From contig NZ_KE384224.1 in NCBI RefSeq assembly GCF_000424685.1, forward strand, positions 615,982 through 679,981: 64,000 bases of DNA. Reading direction: 5' to 3'. A program made the translations under genes and the position numbers. This DNA comes from Methylococcus capsulatus str. Texas = ATCC 19069. GTDB lineage: Bacteria > Pseudomonadota > Gammaproteobacteria > Methylococcales > Methylococcaceae. Positions 9,369-22,818 of this stretch are shown piece by piece (the stretch's first letter is position 1; every line of letters starts with the position of its first letter). The notes beneath the pieces were generated by a model, which made no database searches, was not told the origin of the DNA, and worked only from the letters and a program-made list of their open reading frames with translations.

Positions 9369-12300
9369 ATGCAAGTCACCCGGCGCCAGTTTTTCAGGCT
9401 GAGTGCCGCAACGCTCGGGGGTTCCTCGCTGGCCGTCATGGGATTTTCGCCCCGGGAGGCGCTGGCGGAAGTGCGGCAGTTCAAACTGGCGCGCACGACG
9501 GAAACCCGCAATACCTGCCCGTATTGCTCGGTAGCCTGCGGTCTCATCATGTACAGTCTGGGCGACAAGGCCAAGAACGCCAAGGCGGAAATCATACACA
9601 TCGAAGGCGACCCGGATCACCCGGTCAGCCGCGGCAGTCTCTGCCCCAAGGGGGCGGGACTGCTGGATTTCGTCCGCAGCCCCTCGCGCCTGAAATACCC
9701 GGAATACCGCGCCCCCGGCAGCGACGCATGGAAGCGCGTCTCCTGGGACTGGGCCCTCGAACGCATCGCCCGCCTGTTGAAAGAGGACCGTGACCGGAAC
9801 TTCATCGCCAGGAACGAGCAGGGCCAGACGGTCAACCGCTGGACCTCGCTGGGCTTTCTGGCCGCATCCGCCGGCTCCAACGAAACCGGCTACCTGACCA
9901 ACAAGATCGCCCGCGCCCTGGGGATAGTCATGCTGGACAGTCAGGCCCGCATCTGCCACGCGCCGTCCGTATCGGCCCTGGCATCCAGCTTCGGCCGCGG
10001 CGCCATGACCAACACCTGGATGGACATCAAGAACGCCGACGTCATCCTGGTGATGGGCGGCAACCCGGCCGAGGCCCATCCGGTGGGCTTCAAGTGGGCC
10101 ATCGAAGCCAAGGCCAGGAACAAGGCCAGACTCATCGTGGTGGACCCGCGCTTCAACCGCACGGCGGCGGTGGCCGACTTCTACGCCCCCATCCGCGCCG
10201 GTACCGACATCGCATTCCTCAACGGCGTGATCCGCTATCTGCTGGAGAAGGACGCGATCAACCACGAATACGTCCGGGCCTACACCAACGCATCCTTCAT
10301 CGTGCGGGAGGATTTCCGCTTCGAGGACGGCCTGTTCAGCGGCTACGACGCCGGCAAGACCGAGCAGCACTACGACCGCAGCACCTGGACCTATGAGCTG
10401 GACGAGCACGGCTACGCCAGGATCGACCCGACGCTCCGGCATCCCCGCTGCGTGTTCCAGTTACTGAAGACCCACGTCGAACGCTATACGCCGGACAAGG
10501 TGACCGAGCTGACCGGCACGCCCACGGACGCCTTCTTGAAAATCTGCGACCTGATCGCCTCCACCGCCGTGCCCGACCGCACCCTCACCAGCCTCTACGC
10601 CCTCGGCTGGACCCACCATTCGGTGGGCGTGCAGAACATCCGCGTCATGGCCATGATCCAGCTCCTGCTGGGCAACATCGGCGTCTCCGGCGGCGGCGTC
10701 AATGCCTTGCGCGGCCATTCCAACATCCAGGGACTGAGCGATCTGGGACTGCTCACCGACATGCTGCCCGGCTACATCACCCTGCCCAAGGACGGCGAAA
10801 CCAGCCGCGCCGTCTACCTGGAAAAACGCACGCTCAAACCGCTGCGGCCGGGCCAGCTCAGTTACTGGTCGAACCTGCCCAAGTTCCACACCAGCCTGAT
10901 GAAAGCCTGGTACGGCAAGGCGGCCACCCGGGACAACGACTACTGCTACGACTGGCTGCCCAAGCTGGACAAGCCCTATGACAGCCTGCGCATGTTCGAC
11001 CTGATGGCCCAAGGCAAGGTCAACGGCTTCATCTGCCAGGGCTTCAACCCGCTGGCCTCGTATCCCGACAAGGGCAAGATCGCCACCGCCCTCGCCCGCC
11101 TGAAATTCCTGGTCGTCATGGATCCCTTGGCCACCGATACTTCCGTCTTCTGGCAGAACCACGACGAGTACAATCCAGTGAATCCCGCCGACATCCAGAC
11201 CGAAGTGTTCCGCCTGCCGACCACCTGCTTCGCCGAGGAGGACGGCTCCCTGGTCAACAGCTCCCGCTGGCTGCAATGGCACTGGAAGGGCGCGGAACCG
11301 CCCGGAGAAGCGCGCAACGACATCGAAATCATGTCCGCTCTGTACCTGCGTTTGCGCGAAATGTACGAAAAGGAAAGCGGCGCTTTCCCCGATCCCATCC
11401 TCAATCTGCACTGGCCCTACCAGAAACCGGAGGAGCCCACGCCGGAAGAACTGGCCAGGGAATACAGCGGCTACGCCGTGGCCGACATCGCCGATCCCAA
11501 GGACCCGAGCAAGGTATTGGTCAAGGCCGGCCAGCAACTGGCCGGCTTCGCCCAGTTGCAGGACGACGGCAGCACCGCCTGCGGCAACTGGATTTTCAGT
11601 GGCGCCTTCACCGAAGCCGGTAACCAGATGGCGCGCCGTGACACGTCCGATCCCACCGGTTTGGGGATAGCCCCAGGCTGGGCCTGGGCCTGGCCGGCCA
11701 ACCGGCGCATCCTCTACAACCGCGCCTCCTGCGATCCGGACGGCAAGCCTTGGAACGAAAAACGTCCCATCATCCACTGGGACGGCAGCCGCTGGACCGG
11801 CCTGGACGTGCCTGACTATAAGGCCGACGTCCCGCCGGGCAGCGACATGTCGCCTTTCATCATGAACCCGGAAGGGGTGGGCAGGCTGTTCGGCGCCGAC
11901 CGGCTGGCCGACGGCCCCTTCCCCGAGCATTACGAGCCCTACGAAACGCCACTGGACACCAATCCGCTGCATCCCAAGGTGGTCAGCAACCCGGCGGCGC
12001 GGGTGTTTCCCGGCGACAAGGCCATGCTGGGCGGCAAGGACGACTTCCCCTACGTCGCCACCACCTACCGCCTCACCGAACTCTTCAACACCTGGACCGA
12101 CCACGTGCGCATCAATGCCTCGCTGCAACCGGAGCAGTTCGTGGAAATCGGCCAGGAACTGGCGCGGGAACTGGGCATCGCCAATGGCGAAATCGTCACC
12201 GTGCGCTCCAGACGCGGCTTCATCAAGGCCGTCGCCATGGTCACCAAGCGCATCAAGCCGCTGACGGTGGCGGGCCAGACCGTGCACCAGATCGGCATCC

Positions 12301-12569
12301 CGGTCCACTGGGGCTTGCAGGGTCAGACCCGCAAAGGCTTTTTCGCCAACAATCTGACGCCTTACCTGGGCGACGCCAATACCCAGACCCCCGAATACAA
12401 GGCGTTCCTGGTCAAAGTCGAAAAAGACCTGTCCGAACCCGGACCGCACACCCAAAAACGGGGCGAAGCTCAGGAAGGGCGCAGGCGCTCCGGCGGCAAC
12501 GGAACTGCGGGTGCGACCGAGAAGTCGTCCTGGCTGACGCGCGTCCTCAAAGGGCGGCTGGAGGTTTGA
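9369..12569 (+). CDS. fdoG: Formate dehydrogenase alpha (catalytic, molybdopterin) subunit, FDH-N/O type
   Basis: 1066 residues. A Tat signal with twin arginines ([15 protein letters not shown]) is followed by a [4Fe-4S] site [10 protein letters not shown] (Cys50, 53, 57, and a later Cys in GSLCPKG), then the bis-MGD domains. The active-site residue is Cys196 in [11 protein letters not shown], the position occupied by selenocysteine in E. coli FdnG/FdoG; no in-frame TGA is used here. The C-terminal molybdopterin-binding domain contains FNTWTDHVR and the GIPVHWG segment. It oxidises formate to CO2 on the periplasmic side and passes electrons through the beta and gamma subunits to quinone. Strong ribosome site GCAGGAGG. 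The last codons overlap the ribosome site of the beta gene. Symbol by analogy. Confidence 0.93.
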   Translation: MQVTRRQFFRLSAATLGGSSLAVMGFSPREALAEVRQFKLARTTETRNTCPYCSVACGLIMYSLGDKAKNAKAEIIHIEGDPDHPVSRGSLCPKGAGLLDFVRSPSRLKYPEYRAPGSDAWKRVSWDWALERIARLLKEDRDRNFIARNEQGQTVNRWTSLGFLAASAGSNETGYLTNKIARALGIVMLDSQARICHAPSVSALASSFGRGAMTNTWMDIKNADVILVMGGNPAEAHPVGFKWAIEAKARNKARLIVVDPRFNRTAAVADFYAPIRAGTDIAFLNGVIRYLLEKDAINHEYVRAYTNASFIVREDFRFEDGLFSGYDAGKTEQHYDRSTWTYELDEHGYARIDPTLRHPRCVFQLLKTHVERYTPDKVTELTGTPTDAFLKICDLIASTAVPDRTLTSLYALGWTHHSVGVQNIRVMAMIQLLLGNIGVSGGGVNALRGHSNIQGLSDLGLLTDMLPGYITLPKDGETSRAVYLEKRTLKPLRPGQLSYWSNLPKFHTSLMKAWYGKAATRDNDYCYDWLPKLDKPYDSLRMFDLMAQGKVNGFICQGFNPLASYPDKGKIATALARLKFLVVMDPLATDTSVFWQNHDEYNPVNPADIQTEVFRLPTTCFAEEDGSLVNSSRWLQWHWKGAEPPGEARNDIEIMSALYLRLREMYEKESGAFPDPILNLHWPYQKPEEPTPEELAREYSGYAVADIADPKDPSKVLVKAGQQLAGFAQLQDDGSTACGNWIFSGAFTEAGNQMARRDTSDPTGLGIAPGWAWAWPANRRILYNRASCDPDGKPWNEKRPIIHWDGSRWTGLDVPDYKADVPPGSDMSPFIMNPEGVGRLFGADRLADGPFPEHYEPYETPLDTNPLHPKVVSNPAARVFPGDKAMLGGKDDFPYVATTYRLTELFNTWTDHVRINASLQPEQFVEIGQELARELGIANGEIVTVRSRRGFIKAVAMVTKRIKPLTVAGQTVHQIGIPVHWGLQGQTRKGFFANNLTPYLGDANTQTPEYKAFLVKVEKDLSEPGPHTQKRGEAQEGRRRSGGNGTAGATEKSSWLTRVLKGRLEV

Positions 12570-12571
12570 CC

Positions 12572-13444
12572 ATGGCATTGCAATCCCTCGACATCGTCCG
12601 CCGCTCCGCCACCACGACGCCCAGCCCGCAGCAGCGGCAGACGACGGAGGTGGCCAAGCTCATCGACGTCACCAAGTGCATCGGCTGCAAGGCCTGCCAG
12701 TCGGCCTGCCAGGAGTGGAACGATCTGCGGGAGGAAGTCGGCATCAACGAGGGTTCCTACCAGAACCCGCACGATCTCACCGCCAATTCGTGGACCCTGA
12801 TGCGCTTTACCGAGACCGAGGAAAACGGCACCCTCGAATGGCTGATCCGCAAGGACGGCTGCATGCACTGCGCCGACCCCGGCTGCCTCAAGGCCTGCCC
12901 CTCGCCTGGCGCGATCATCCAATACAGTAACGGCATCGTCGATTTCCACGAGGAAAACTGCATCGGCTGCGGCTACTGCATCGCCGGCTGCCCGTTCGAC
13001 ATTCCCCGCCTTTCCCCCAAGGACGGCAAGGCCTACAAGTGCACCCTGTGTTCGGACCGCGTGTCGGTGGGGCTGGAGCCGGCCTGCATCAAATCCTGCC
13101 CGACCCAGGCGCTGGTGTTCGGCAGCAAGGAAGACATGATCGAACACGCCAACGAGCGCATCGCCGACCTCAAGGAGCGCGGCTTCGAGAACGCCGGCCT
13201 CTACGACCCGCCGGGAGTGGGCGGCACCCACGTGATGTACGTGCTGCACCATGCCGACAAGCCGCAGCTCTACGATGGTCTGCCCCAATCCCCTCGGATC
13301 AGCGGTCTGGTCGGCCTGTGGAAAGGCATCTTCAAGCCCCTGGCCACGGCTGCCCTGGCGCTCACCGCACTGGCCGGGTTTTTCCACTATGTCACGGTCG
13401 GCCCCAACGAGACGGGGGAGGACGAAGAGGAGGAAAAGGCATGA
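12572..13444 (+). CDS. fdoH: Formate dehydrogenase beta (iron-sulfur) subunit
   Basis: 290 residues. Four ferredoxin-like cysteine clusters are visible: [35 protein letters not shown] and CTLCSDR...CIKSC, binding four [4Fe-4S] centres as in FdnH/FdoH. A C-terminal hydrophobic helix ([14 protein letters not shown]) anchors it in the membrane, with a short acidic tail DEEEEKA. It relays electrons from the alpha subunit to the gamma cytochrome. The ATG lies 3 bases after the alpha stop, with GGAGG inside the alpha gene, and its stop overlaps the gamma start (ATGA), so all three are one operon. Confidence 0.93.
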   Translation: MALQSLDIVRRSATTTPSPQQRQTTEVAKLIDVTKCIGCKACQSACQEWNDLREEVGINEGSYQNPHDLTANSWTLMRFTETEENGTLEWLIRKDGCMHCADPGCLKACPSPGAIIQYSNGIVDFHEENCIGCGYCIAGCPFDIPRLSPKDGKAYKCTLCSDRVSVGLEPACIKSCPTQALVFGSKEDMIEHANERIADLKERGFENAGLYDPPGVGGTHVMYVLHHADKPQLYDGLPQSPRISGLVGLWKGIFKPLATAALALTALAGFFHYVTVGPNETGEDEEEEKA

Positions 13445-14076
13445 GCAACGATCGGAATCCCTCGCGCATCGAGCGCTACAGCCCGGCGGAGCGTCTGAAC
13501 CACTGGATCACCGCCCTCACCTTCCTGCTCCTGAGCTGCTCCGGCCTGGCGCTGTTCCATCCCGCCCTGTTCTGGTTCACCCAATTCTTCGGCGGGCCCA
13601 CCTGGACCCGCATCCTGCACCCTTACATCGGCGTGGTGATGTTCGCCTCTTTCGGCGCTCTGGCGTTCAAATTCTGGCATCACAACCTGCTGACCCGGAA
13701 CGACATCGTCTGGCTCCGCCGGATCGCCGACGTGGTGAGGAACCGCGAAGACCGGCTACCCGAGGTGGACCGCTACAACGCCGGCCAGAAAATGCTGTTC
13801 TGGACCATGATCGCCACCATCCCGGCCCTGCTCCTCACCGGCATCGTGATCTGGCGGCCCTGGTTCGCGCCCTATTTCGACATCGGGGTAATCCGCCTAG
13901 CACTGCTGCTCCATGCCTTCTGCGCCTTCATCATGATCGCTGGCATCATCGTCCACGTCTATGCTGCCCTGTGGATCAAGGGCACCATCGGCGCGATGGT
14001 CCGCGGCAGCGTGAGCCGGGCCTGGGCGCGCAAACATCATCCGGGCTGGTATCGGCGGGTGACCGGCGGAGGGTAG
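13441..14076 (+). CDS. fdoI: Formate dehydrogenase gamma subunit (cytochrome b556 type)
   Basis: 211 residues with four hydrophobic helices. Histidines in [28 protein letters not shown] and VHVYAALW match the b-type haem and quinone-site helices of FdnI/FdoI. It hands electrons from the beta subunit to the quinone pool. The start overlaps the beta stop by four bases. Together with alpha and beta it forms the membrane FDH that completes methane oxidation to CO2 in this methanotroph; reducing power goes to quinone rather than NAD in this type. Confidence 0.92.
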   Translation: MSNDRNPSRIERYSPAERLNHWITALTFLLLSCSGLALFHPALFWFTQFFGGPTWTRILHPYIGVVMFASFGALAFKFWHHNLLTRNDIVWLRRIADVVRNREDRLPEVDRYNAGQKMLFWTMIATIPALLLTGIVIWRPWFAPYFDIGVIRLALLLHAFCAFIMIAGIIVHVYAALWIKGTIGAMVRGSVSRAWARKHHPGWYRRVTGGG

Positions 14077-14102
14077 ACTCTGCCAACGTCCTTCGTTCGG
14101 TC

Positions 14103-14108
14103 TATAAT
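14103..14108 (+). promoter_or_regulatory. Possible -10 element for ppnP
   Basis: TATAAT lies about 33 bases before the ppnP start, in the short gap after the FDH genes. No convincing -35 hexamer is present 16-18 bases upstream. Suggestive only. Confidence 0.35.
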
Positions 14109-14140
14109 GCCCGGCCTTTTGCGTGACCAGGACTTCACCC

Positions 14141-14452
14141 ATGAGCCAGTTCGACAACGTCAGCGTCGTCAAGCAAGCCAACGTCTATTTCGGCGGCAAA
14201 TGCATCAGCCACACCGTGCAGTTCCCCGATGGCAGCCGCAAGACCCTGGGGGTGATCCTGCCCTCCACCCTGCACTTCGAAACCGGCGCCCCGGAGGTCA
14301 TGGAAATCGTCGCCGGCGGATGCCGCGTGCAGCTCGCCGGCCAGACGGGGTGGCAAAGCTATCAGGCCGGCGACTCGTTCAGCATTCCGGGAAACAGCGG
14401 CTTCCAGATCGAGGTGAGCGATACGCTCCATTACGTATGCCACTTCGGGTGA
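14141..14452 (+). CDS. ppnP: Pyrimidine/purine nucleoside phosphorylase (DUF1255, YaiE family)
   Basis: 103 residues, the usual family length, with the single-domain cupin pattern: [43 protein letters not shown], and [22 protein letters not shown]. coli PpnP splits several nucleosides with phosphate. The ATG at [10 protein letters not shown] is the family start; an in-frame upstream ATG is less likely. It has its own TATAAT-like element, so may be transcribed separately from the FDH genes. Confidence 0.88.
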   Translation: MSQFDNVSVVKQANVYFGGKCISHTVQFPDGSRKTLGVILPSTLHFETGAPEVMEIVAGGCRVQLAGQTGWQSYQAGDSFSIPGNSGFQIEVSDTLHYVCHFG

Positions 14453-14488
14453 GTCCTTCGGCAGTGCGACAGGAACGTGAAGGTCGGA

Positions 14489-14602
14489 ATGAAACGGAAT
14501 GCCTTCTACCTGCGTAAGCTGCTCGAGATCGCTCTGGGCATCGCCGCGCTGGAACTCCTGTTCCACCTGTTCCGGCTCGGCGCTGCGGTCTACGCACCGT
14601 AA
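14489..14602 (+). CDS. Very small membrane protein, hypothetical
   Basis: 37 codons: MKRNAFYLRKLLEIALGIAA then a hydrophobic continuation ELLFHLFRLGAAVYAP. A positively charged N-terminus followed by one hydrophobic helix suggests a single-pass inner-membrane peptide. An AAGG site sits about 7 bases upstream. It follows ppnP by 36 bases on the same strand. No family is recognised, and such a short ORF could be chance. Confidence 0.4.
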   Translation: MKRNAFYLRKLLEIALGIAALELLFHLFRLGAAVYAP

Positions 14603-14718
14603 ATCCATGCCCCCTGATCGCATCCAGTACTGGTGATATCATCAGGGCGGAACCGTGAACGCGCCTCCCGGCAGAGCGCGCGACGGACGTCAAACAACCT
14701 GATTTGAGGAACGAATCG

Positions 14719-14904
14719 ATGAAATACCTGTTCAGACATCCTTTGCTGGTATTCGGTCTGGGCATCGCCGCCGGCTACCTGGTGCACAAATACCGCCGGG
14801 AAATCCTCGCGGCCACGTCGGGATTTACGGACAAAGGACGGGAGTTCGTATTGGGTTCCCAGCAACACGACGTCTCGGGCGGTTGCGAGGAGTGCGAAGA
14901 CTGA
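14719..14904 (+). CDS. Small single-pass membrane protein, hypothetical
   Basis: 61 residues. It starts MKYLFRHPLLVFGLGIAAGY, giving one membrane helix, followed by a basic stretch HKYRREI and a hydrophilic tail ending GGCEECED with a CxxC pair. A TTGAGGA ribosome site precedes the ATG. The HPLLVFGLGIAAGY motif recurs in small methanotroph membrane proteins from my recollection, but no function is known to me. It converges on mmoR. The CxxC plus acidic end could bind a metal; this is inference. Confidence 0.6.
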   Translation: MKYLFRHPLLVFGLGIAAGYLVHKYRREILAATSGFTDKGREFVLGSQQHDVSGGCEECED

Positions 14905-15092
14905 AGCAAGACGCGGCCGACCGGGGAATGGAGAGGGCCTTCTACGCATACACCCCGGACGACCACTGATTCGATTACGCAAATCACGGGCCAAGTGCGA
15001 AAGGACGGCTCACCGGGAGAGCCGGTAACCTGCCCGCCAGTGGAAGTGCGCGATTCGGCAAAAAACTGCGGCTTTTCACTCACACTGCCAGG

Positions 15093-15109
15093 GGGCGAAC
15101 CGTTCGCCC
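15093..15109. other. GC-rich hairpin between converging genes
   Basis: GGGCGAAC and GTTCGCCC form a near-perfect short palindrome between the small membrane protein gene and the 3' end of mmoR. There is no T-run on either side, so a terminator role is uncertain. The rest of the 257-bp gap holds nothing recognised. Confidence 0.35.
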
Positions 15110-15161
15110 GCCGCCCCTGAGCAACGCCGAAGGGAAGCAGATGCCCCGGTTTCGGCCCGGC

Positions 15162-16907
15162 TCAGTCTGCGGCCGACCCGGGTCCGCACACCCGGCTTTT
15201 CGGCAGCGCCCGCGCCGAATCCCAGGTGCTCAAACCGTAACGGGACACCTTCTTGTATAGCGTAGAGCGCGCGATCCCCAAAACGCGGGCCGCCTGACTC
15301 ATGTTGCCGCGGCAGCTGCAGATGGCCGCGGCGATGCTTTCCGATTCCACTTTCGACAGGCTCAGCCCGTCGGCGAAGTGGACAGCTTCCCGACCCTCCA
15401 GGCCGGAGGATCCCTCGTATTGCTCCGCCTCTTCGAGAAAATCGGCCGGCAGATCGTCCACCGTCAACACACTGCCGGAGCAGGCGAACAGAGCATTCCT
15501 GATCACGTTGCGCAACTCCCGCAGGTTCCCCGGCCAGGGATGACGCTCGAACAGTGCCATGACGCCTTCACCCAAACGAATCCGGGATGCTCCCGCCGCC
15601 GCAGCCTCCTGTTCGAACACCGCGTGGAATATCCGGCACCGGTCGGGCCGTTGCCGCAGGGGTGGAAGATGCAGACGCGCACCGTTGAGCCGGTAATACA
15701 GATCGCGCCGGAAACGTCCCTGGCGGATCGCTTCCTGCAAGTCGACATTGGTGGCAGCCACGACCTGGACGTCGACGCGCAGGGGTTTGGCGCCGCCGAC
15801 CGGCACGAACTCACCGGTCTCCAGGACACGCAACAGCGTCGCCTGGAGATCGAAGCTCATATCACCGATTTCGTCGAGAAACAGCACGCCGCCGTCGGCG
15901 AGGAGAAACTTTCCCGGCTTTCCGCGGCTGCGGGCACCGGTGAAACTGCCGGCTTCGTAACCGAACAGCTCGCTCTCGATGAGGTCCTTGGGAATCGACG
16001 CGCAGTTGACGGCCACCAGCGGACCCTTCCGCCGCGGCCCGAGGCGATGGGCGAAGCGGACCAAGTACTCCTTTCCCGTACCCGATTCACCGCTGACGAG
16101 CAGCGGAATGCCTCGCTCCTGCAACCGCAAGGCCTTGTCGAGGAGCCCCTCGACCGCCGCATCACGGATCAGGCCATGTTCACCCGGCGGCACTTCGGTC
16201 ACCTGCTCGGCTCTGCGGTTTCGCTCCGGACCAGGCGCGGCCAGTCCGTCGCAAGCCATGCGCAGAAAGGCGAGCAGCGCTCCTGCGGAACCGCGCCGGT
16301 CGCTCACCAGACCGACCAGGGCAGTGGTTTCTCCGGCCGCATTCCGCAGCGGGCAGCCCGCGGTCACCAGGGCATGCAGCCTCGCACCGTAGTGCTCCTT
16401 GCCTTCGAAGGCGATGGCCGTACCCAGCACCGCCGCGCTGCCGATGCCATTGTTGCCCAGTACCTCTTCCCGCCAATCGGCGCCAGTCCTGAGCAGCTCC
16501 CGGATGACCGGCGCCATCCGCAAGCCGTCGTCCAGCACCCGGAAAATCCGGCAGCGGGCGTCCGCGACGATCAAGGCCGCCTGGGCGCCTTTCAGGAAAT
16601 CGAAAATGCCGCGGACCCGTTCCCAGACCGACGCGAGCTCCAAGGAAACGCAAGGTTCCAGACCATCCGGGCCGGCCTTGCGGGGCCAGTCGTCGGTACC
16701 CGGCGGAAGCCGGTAGTCCTCGAAACAGCGGCACCAGGCTTCGGCCACTTCCGGGCGCACCCAGTCCAGGGCCGCCGGCAGAACCCCTGTCTGGCGCATC
16801 CATTCCCACGCCTGATCGGGCCGATCCACGTATACACTGCTGAAACGGTTCCAATCGGGAAATTCGACGGGCCTGGAAACGGGTGACAGGTACTGTTCGC
16901 TCAACAT
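15162..16907 (-). CDS. mmoR: MmoR, sigma-54-dependent activator of the sMMO operon
   Basis: 581 residues. The N-terminal part resembles the GAF-type sensor of AcoR-like regulators (VLGNNGIGSAAVLGTA). The central AAA+ domain has Walker A GESGTGKE, the sigma-54 contact loop as GSFTGA (usual GAFTGA), Walker B LFLDEIGD and the R-finger region FRRDLYYRLN. A C-terminal Fis-type helix-turn-helix (NMSQAARVLGIARSTLYKKV) binds DNA. In M. capsulatus mmoR is required for mmoX expression under copper starvation. The start has AAGGAG upstream. It is transcribed divergently from mmoS-mmoQ, and not together with mmoX. What ligand, if any, the N-terminal domain senses is not visible. Confidence 0.93.
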   Translation of the reverse strand: MLSEQYLSPVSRPVEFPDWNRFSSVYVDRPDQAWEWMRQTGVLPAALDWVRPEVAEAWCRCFEDYRLPPGTDDWPRKAGPDGLEPCVSLELASVWERVRGIFDFLKGAQAALIVADARCRIFRVLDDGLRMAPVIRELLRTGADWREEVLGNNGIGSAAVLGTAIAFEGKEHYGARLHALVTAGCPLRNAAGETTALVGLVSDRRGSAGALLAFLRMACDGLAAPGPERNRRAEQVTEVPPGEHGLIRDAAVEGLLDKALRLQERGIPLLVSGESGTGKEYLVRFAHRLGPRRKGPLVAVNCASIPKDLIESELFGYEAGSFTGARSRGKPGKFLLADGGVLFLDEIGDMSFDLQATLLRVLETGEFVPVGGAKPLRVDVQVVAATNVDLQEAIRQGRFRRDLYYRLNGARLHLPPLRQRPDRCRIFHAVFEQEAAAAGASRIRLGEGVMALFERHPWPGNLRELRNVIRNALFACSGSVLTVDDLPADFLEEAEQYEGSSGLEGREAVHFADGLSLSKVESESIAAAICSCRGNMSQAARVLGIARSTLYKKVSRYGLSTWDSARALPKSRVCGPGSAAD

Positions 16908-17351
16908 CGGCGGCTATCTCCTTGGCATGAAGCTACGATCGACCTTTCGTACGGCAACTGCCCTTCCGGGAGCGGCCGGCCATGCATAACCACATCTTGA
17001 CTTCTTGTTTTGCCGAACCTTCGACGGCACCTTGCAAGCAGGGCCGGAGGAGGCTCCGAATGCGCCCCTGTGCGGGACCGATTCTTTCGTCCATCGGCGA
17101 GGAGGCGTGTGTGACACAGTAGCAACTCGCTCATGTGCCATCAATGCGGCTGATTGTCGCAGAGAATCAACGGCATGGCCCAGCCGGACACCGCCGGGAT
17201 CCGCGGCCGGCACGGGGCTCTTCCCAGTACCGTACTCTGTTGAAACCGCGAACGATTTGCCATTAGACTGCGCCGCAATCCAGGCAAGGGTGGCCGCTGC
17301 TCCAGCGGCCGTTCGCGCGGCCGCCACGCCCTGCAACAACTCAAGGAAACC
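16908..17351. other. Divergent mmoR-mmoS promoter region
   Basis: 444 bp without a supported gene. It must hold the promoters of mmoR (minus) and mmoS-mmoQ (plus). I see a short palindrome near the middle (listed separately) but no sigma-54 type GG-N10-GC element, so these regulators are probably read from ordinary promoters. Confidence 0.6.
17108..17118. promoter_or_regulatory. Possible operator, TGTGT-G-ACACA palindrome
   Basis: A perfect 11-base palindrome TGTGTGACACA in the mmoR-mmoS divergent region, about 200 bp from mmoR and 230 bp from mmoS. Its half-site resembles the TGTGTA/TACAC arms of a dyad upstream of mmoX. Function inferred from position only. Confidence 0.3.
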
Positions 17352-20881
<3,530 letters not shown>

Positions 20882-20885
<4 letters not shown>

Positions 20886-22786
20886 AATCTCCGTCCGCAG
20901 GGACACCCGACCGGCACGCTTCGTCGCGTTCGGTCCCGGACAGGTGGAACATGCATAAGCCAATGCTGTGCGACTCGCTGCCCACCGCCTCCCGCACGGC
21001 CGCGGCGATCCTGAACCTGGCCCAGAGCGAGGACGTCACTGCCGAAGCCTTGGCTCAGTTGATCCAGACCGATCCTGCGCTCACTGGGCGGATATTGCGC
21101 TTCGCCAATGCTCCTGCCCAGGGCACGCGCCGGCCCGTCGCCAGCGTCATCGACGCCATCGACCTCGTCGGCCTCCCGGCCGTCCGACAGTTCGCCCTGA
21201 GCCTCTCGCTCATCGATGCCCATCGTGAAGGCAGATGCGAGGCGTTCGATTACGCAGCCTACTGGCAAAAGTCCCTAGCCCGCGCCGTTGCACTCCAATC
21301 GATCACGGCCCAGGCATCCACCGTAGCCCCCAAGGAGGCTTTCACACTGGGTCTGTTGGCCGACGTCGGCCGTCTCGCGCTGGCCACCGCCTGGCCGGAG
21401 GAATACAGCGAGTGTCTCCGGAAAGCGGACGGCGAAGCCTTGATCGCCCTTGAACGGGAACGCTTTGCCACCGATCACGACGAGCTGACCCGGATGCTGC
21501 TGACGGACTGGGGGTTTCCGCAGGTTTTCATCGACGCGCTCCAATTGAGCCAACAGGACGAAATCCGGGACGAAGGCCGCACCGGCCGCTTCGCGCGACA
21601 GCTGGCCCTGGCGCAACACATCGCGGATCACCGTCTTGCCGAAGAACCGCGGCGCGCGGCGTTGTCCCCATTGCTGCGGGCGGAAGCACGACGATGCGGA
21701 CTCGGCGACGAAGACCTGGCTCGTTTGCTCGCAGACCCGCCGGCGGATTGGCTCGACTGGACCCGGACGATCGGCCTCCCCGGGGACGCCCCGACCGGAG
21801 GGGCGGAGCCTTCCCGTCCGCCGCCACAGACGGACGAAAAACTGCACGTGCTGCTCGCGGACGATGATCCCATCATGCTCGCCCGCCTCTCCCGGCAACT
21901 CGAAGCAGACGGGCACCACGTCGCCTCACGGCGGGATGGCGAAACCGCGCTCGCATACGCGCTCGAGCACCAACCGGAAATGGTGATCACGGACTGGCAC
22001 ATGAAACCCATGAACGGGCTGGAACTGTGCAGAGCATTGCGTGAATCGGCGCTCGGCGGCAATGTTTACATCGTGATGCTCACGGCAAGCGAGAGTGAGG
22101 ATGCGTTGGTCGAAGCCTTCGGCGCCGGCATCGACGATTATGTCATCAAGCCTCCCAGTGTCAGGGTCCTCAAGGCGCGCATACGGGCCGGTCAACGCAT
22201 CATCACCCTACACAAGAAGCTCGCGCGGGAACGCAAGGAAATCGAACGCTACTCGTCGGAACTGGCCGCTGCGAACCGCCGCCTGGAACTGATGGCCCAT
22301 ACAGACCAGCTCACCGGCCTGCCCAACCGCCGCTACGCGATGGACAGGCTGGAACGGGAATGGGCGCAGGCGCGGACGTTCGGCCGCCCGCTGAGCATCA
22401 TGATGCTCGACCTCGACTGGTTCAAATCCGTCAACGACTCCCTCGGCCATGACGCCGGAGACCAGGCGCTCGTCCATGCCGCGCGCGTCATGCGCGAAAC
22501 CGTGCGCACCAGCGACGTCGTTTGCCGGATGGGAGGCGAAGAATTTCTGATCATCATCCCGGACACGGCAGGGCCAGCCGCCATCCAGACCGCCGAGCGC
22601 GTCCGCAGCGCGGTCGAGCAGCAGCAGCCGGCGAAACTCAAGCTGTCCCGCCCGCTGACGGCCAGCATCGGCGTGGCGGACTCCACGTCCGCCCCCAGCC
22701 TGAAGGACCTGCTGCTGAAGGCGGACAACGCCCTTTACCAGGTCAAGCAGAACGGGCGTAACGGCGTACGCTATGCCGGTCTCTGA
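20882..22786 (+). CDS. mmoQ: MmoQ, response regulator with HDOD, receiver and GGDEF domains
   Basis: 634 residues. An HDOD domain (about 25-240, with [19 protein letters not shown]), a receiver domain with the phospho-acceptor Asp371 ([13 protein letters not shown]), a coiled linker, and a GGDEF domain with the intact active-site signature GGEEF at 551-555 and the LTGLPNRR segment. The sequence therefore predicts a phosphorylation-controlled diguanylate cyclase, not a DNA-binding regulator. It starts inside the mmoS stop (ATGA overlap), so sensor and regulator are co-translated. mmoQ is known as the partner gene of mmoS; the c-di-GMP output is read from motifs. Confidence 0.9.
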
Positions 22787-22818
22787 CTATCCCAGGATTC
22801 GAGGGCGTCCTCCCCCGC

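Noticed and set aside
10461-12578. Minus-strand open frame of 705 codons
   Set aside because: Antisense to the formate dehydrogenase alpha gene, which is certain from its motifs.
13039-13440. Upstream extension of the FDH gamma frame
   Set aside because: Lies inside the beta subunit gene in another frame; the ATG overlapping the beta stop fits the family.
15093-15109. Intrinsic terminator for mmoR
   Set aside because: Hairpin is short and has no T-run on either strand; kept only as a structural note.
17125-17150. TGGCAC on the minus strand in the mmoR-mmoS gap as a sigma-54 promoter
   Set aside because: The following TTGC is at the wrong distance (GG-N14-GC rather than N10).
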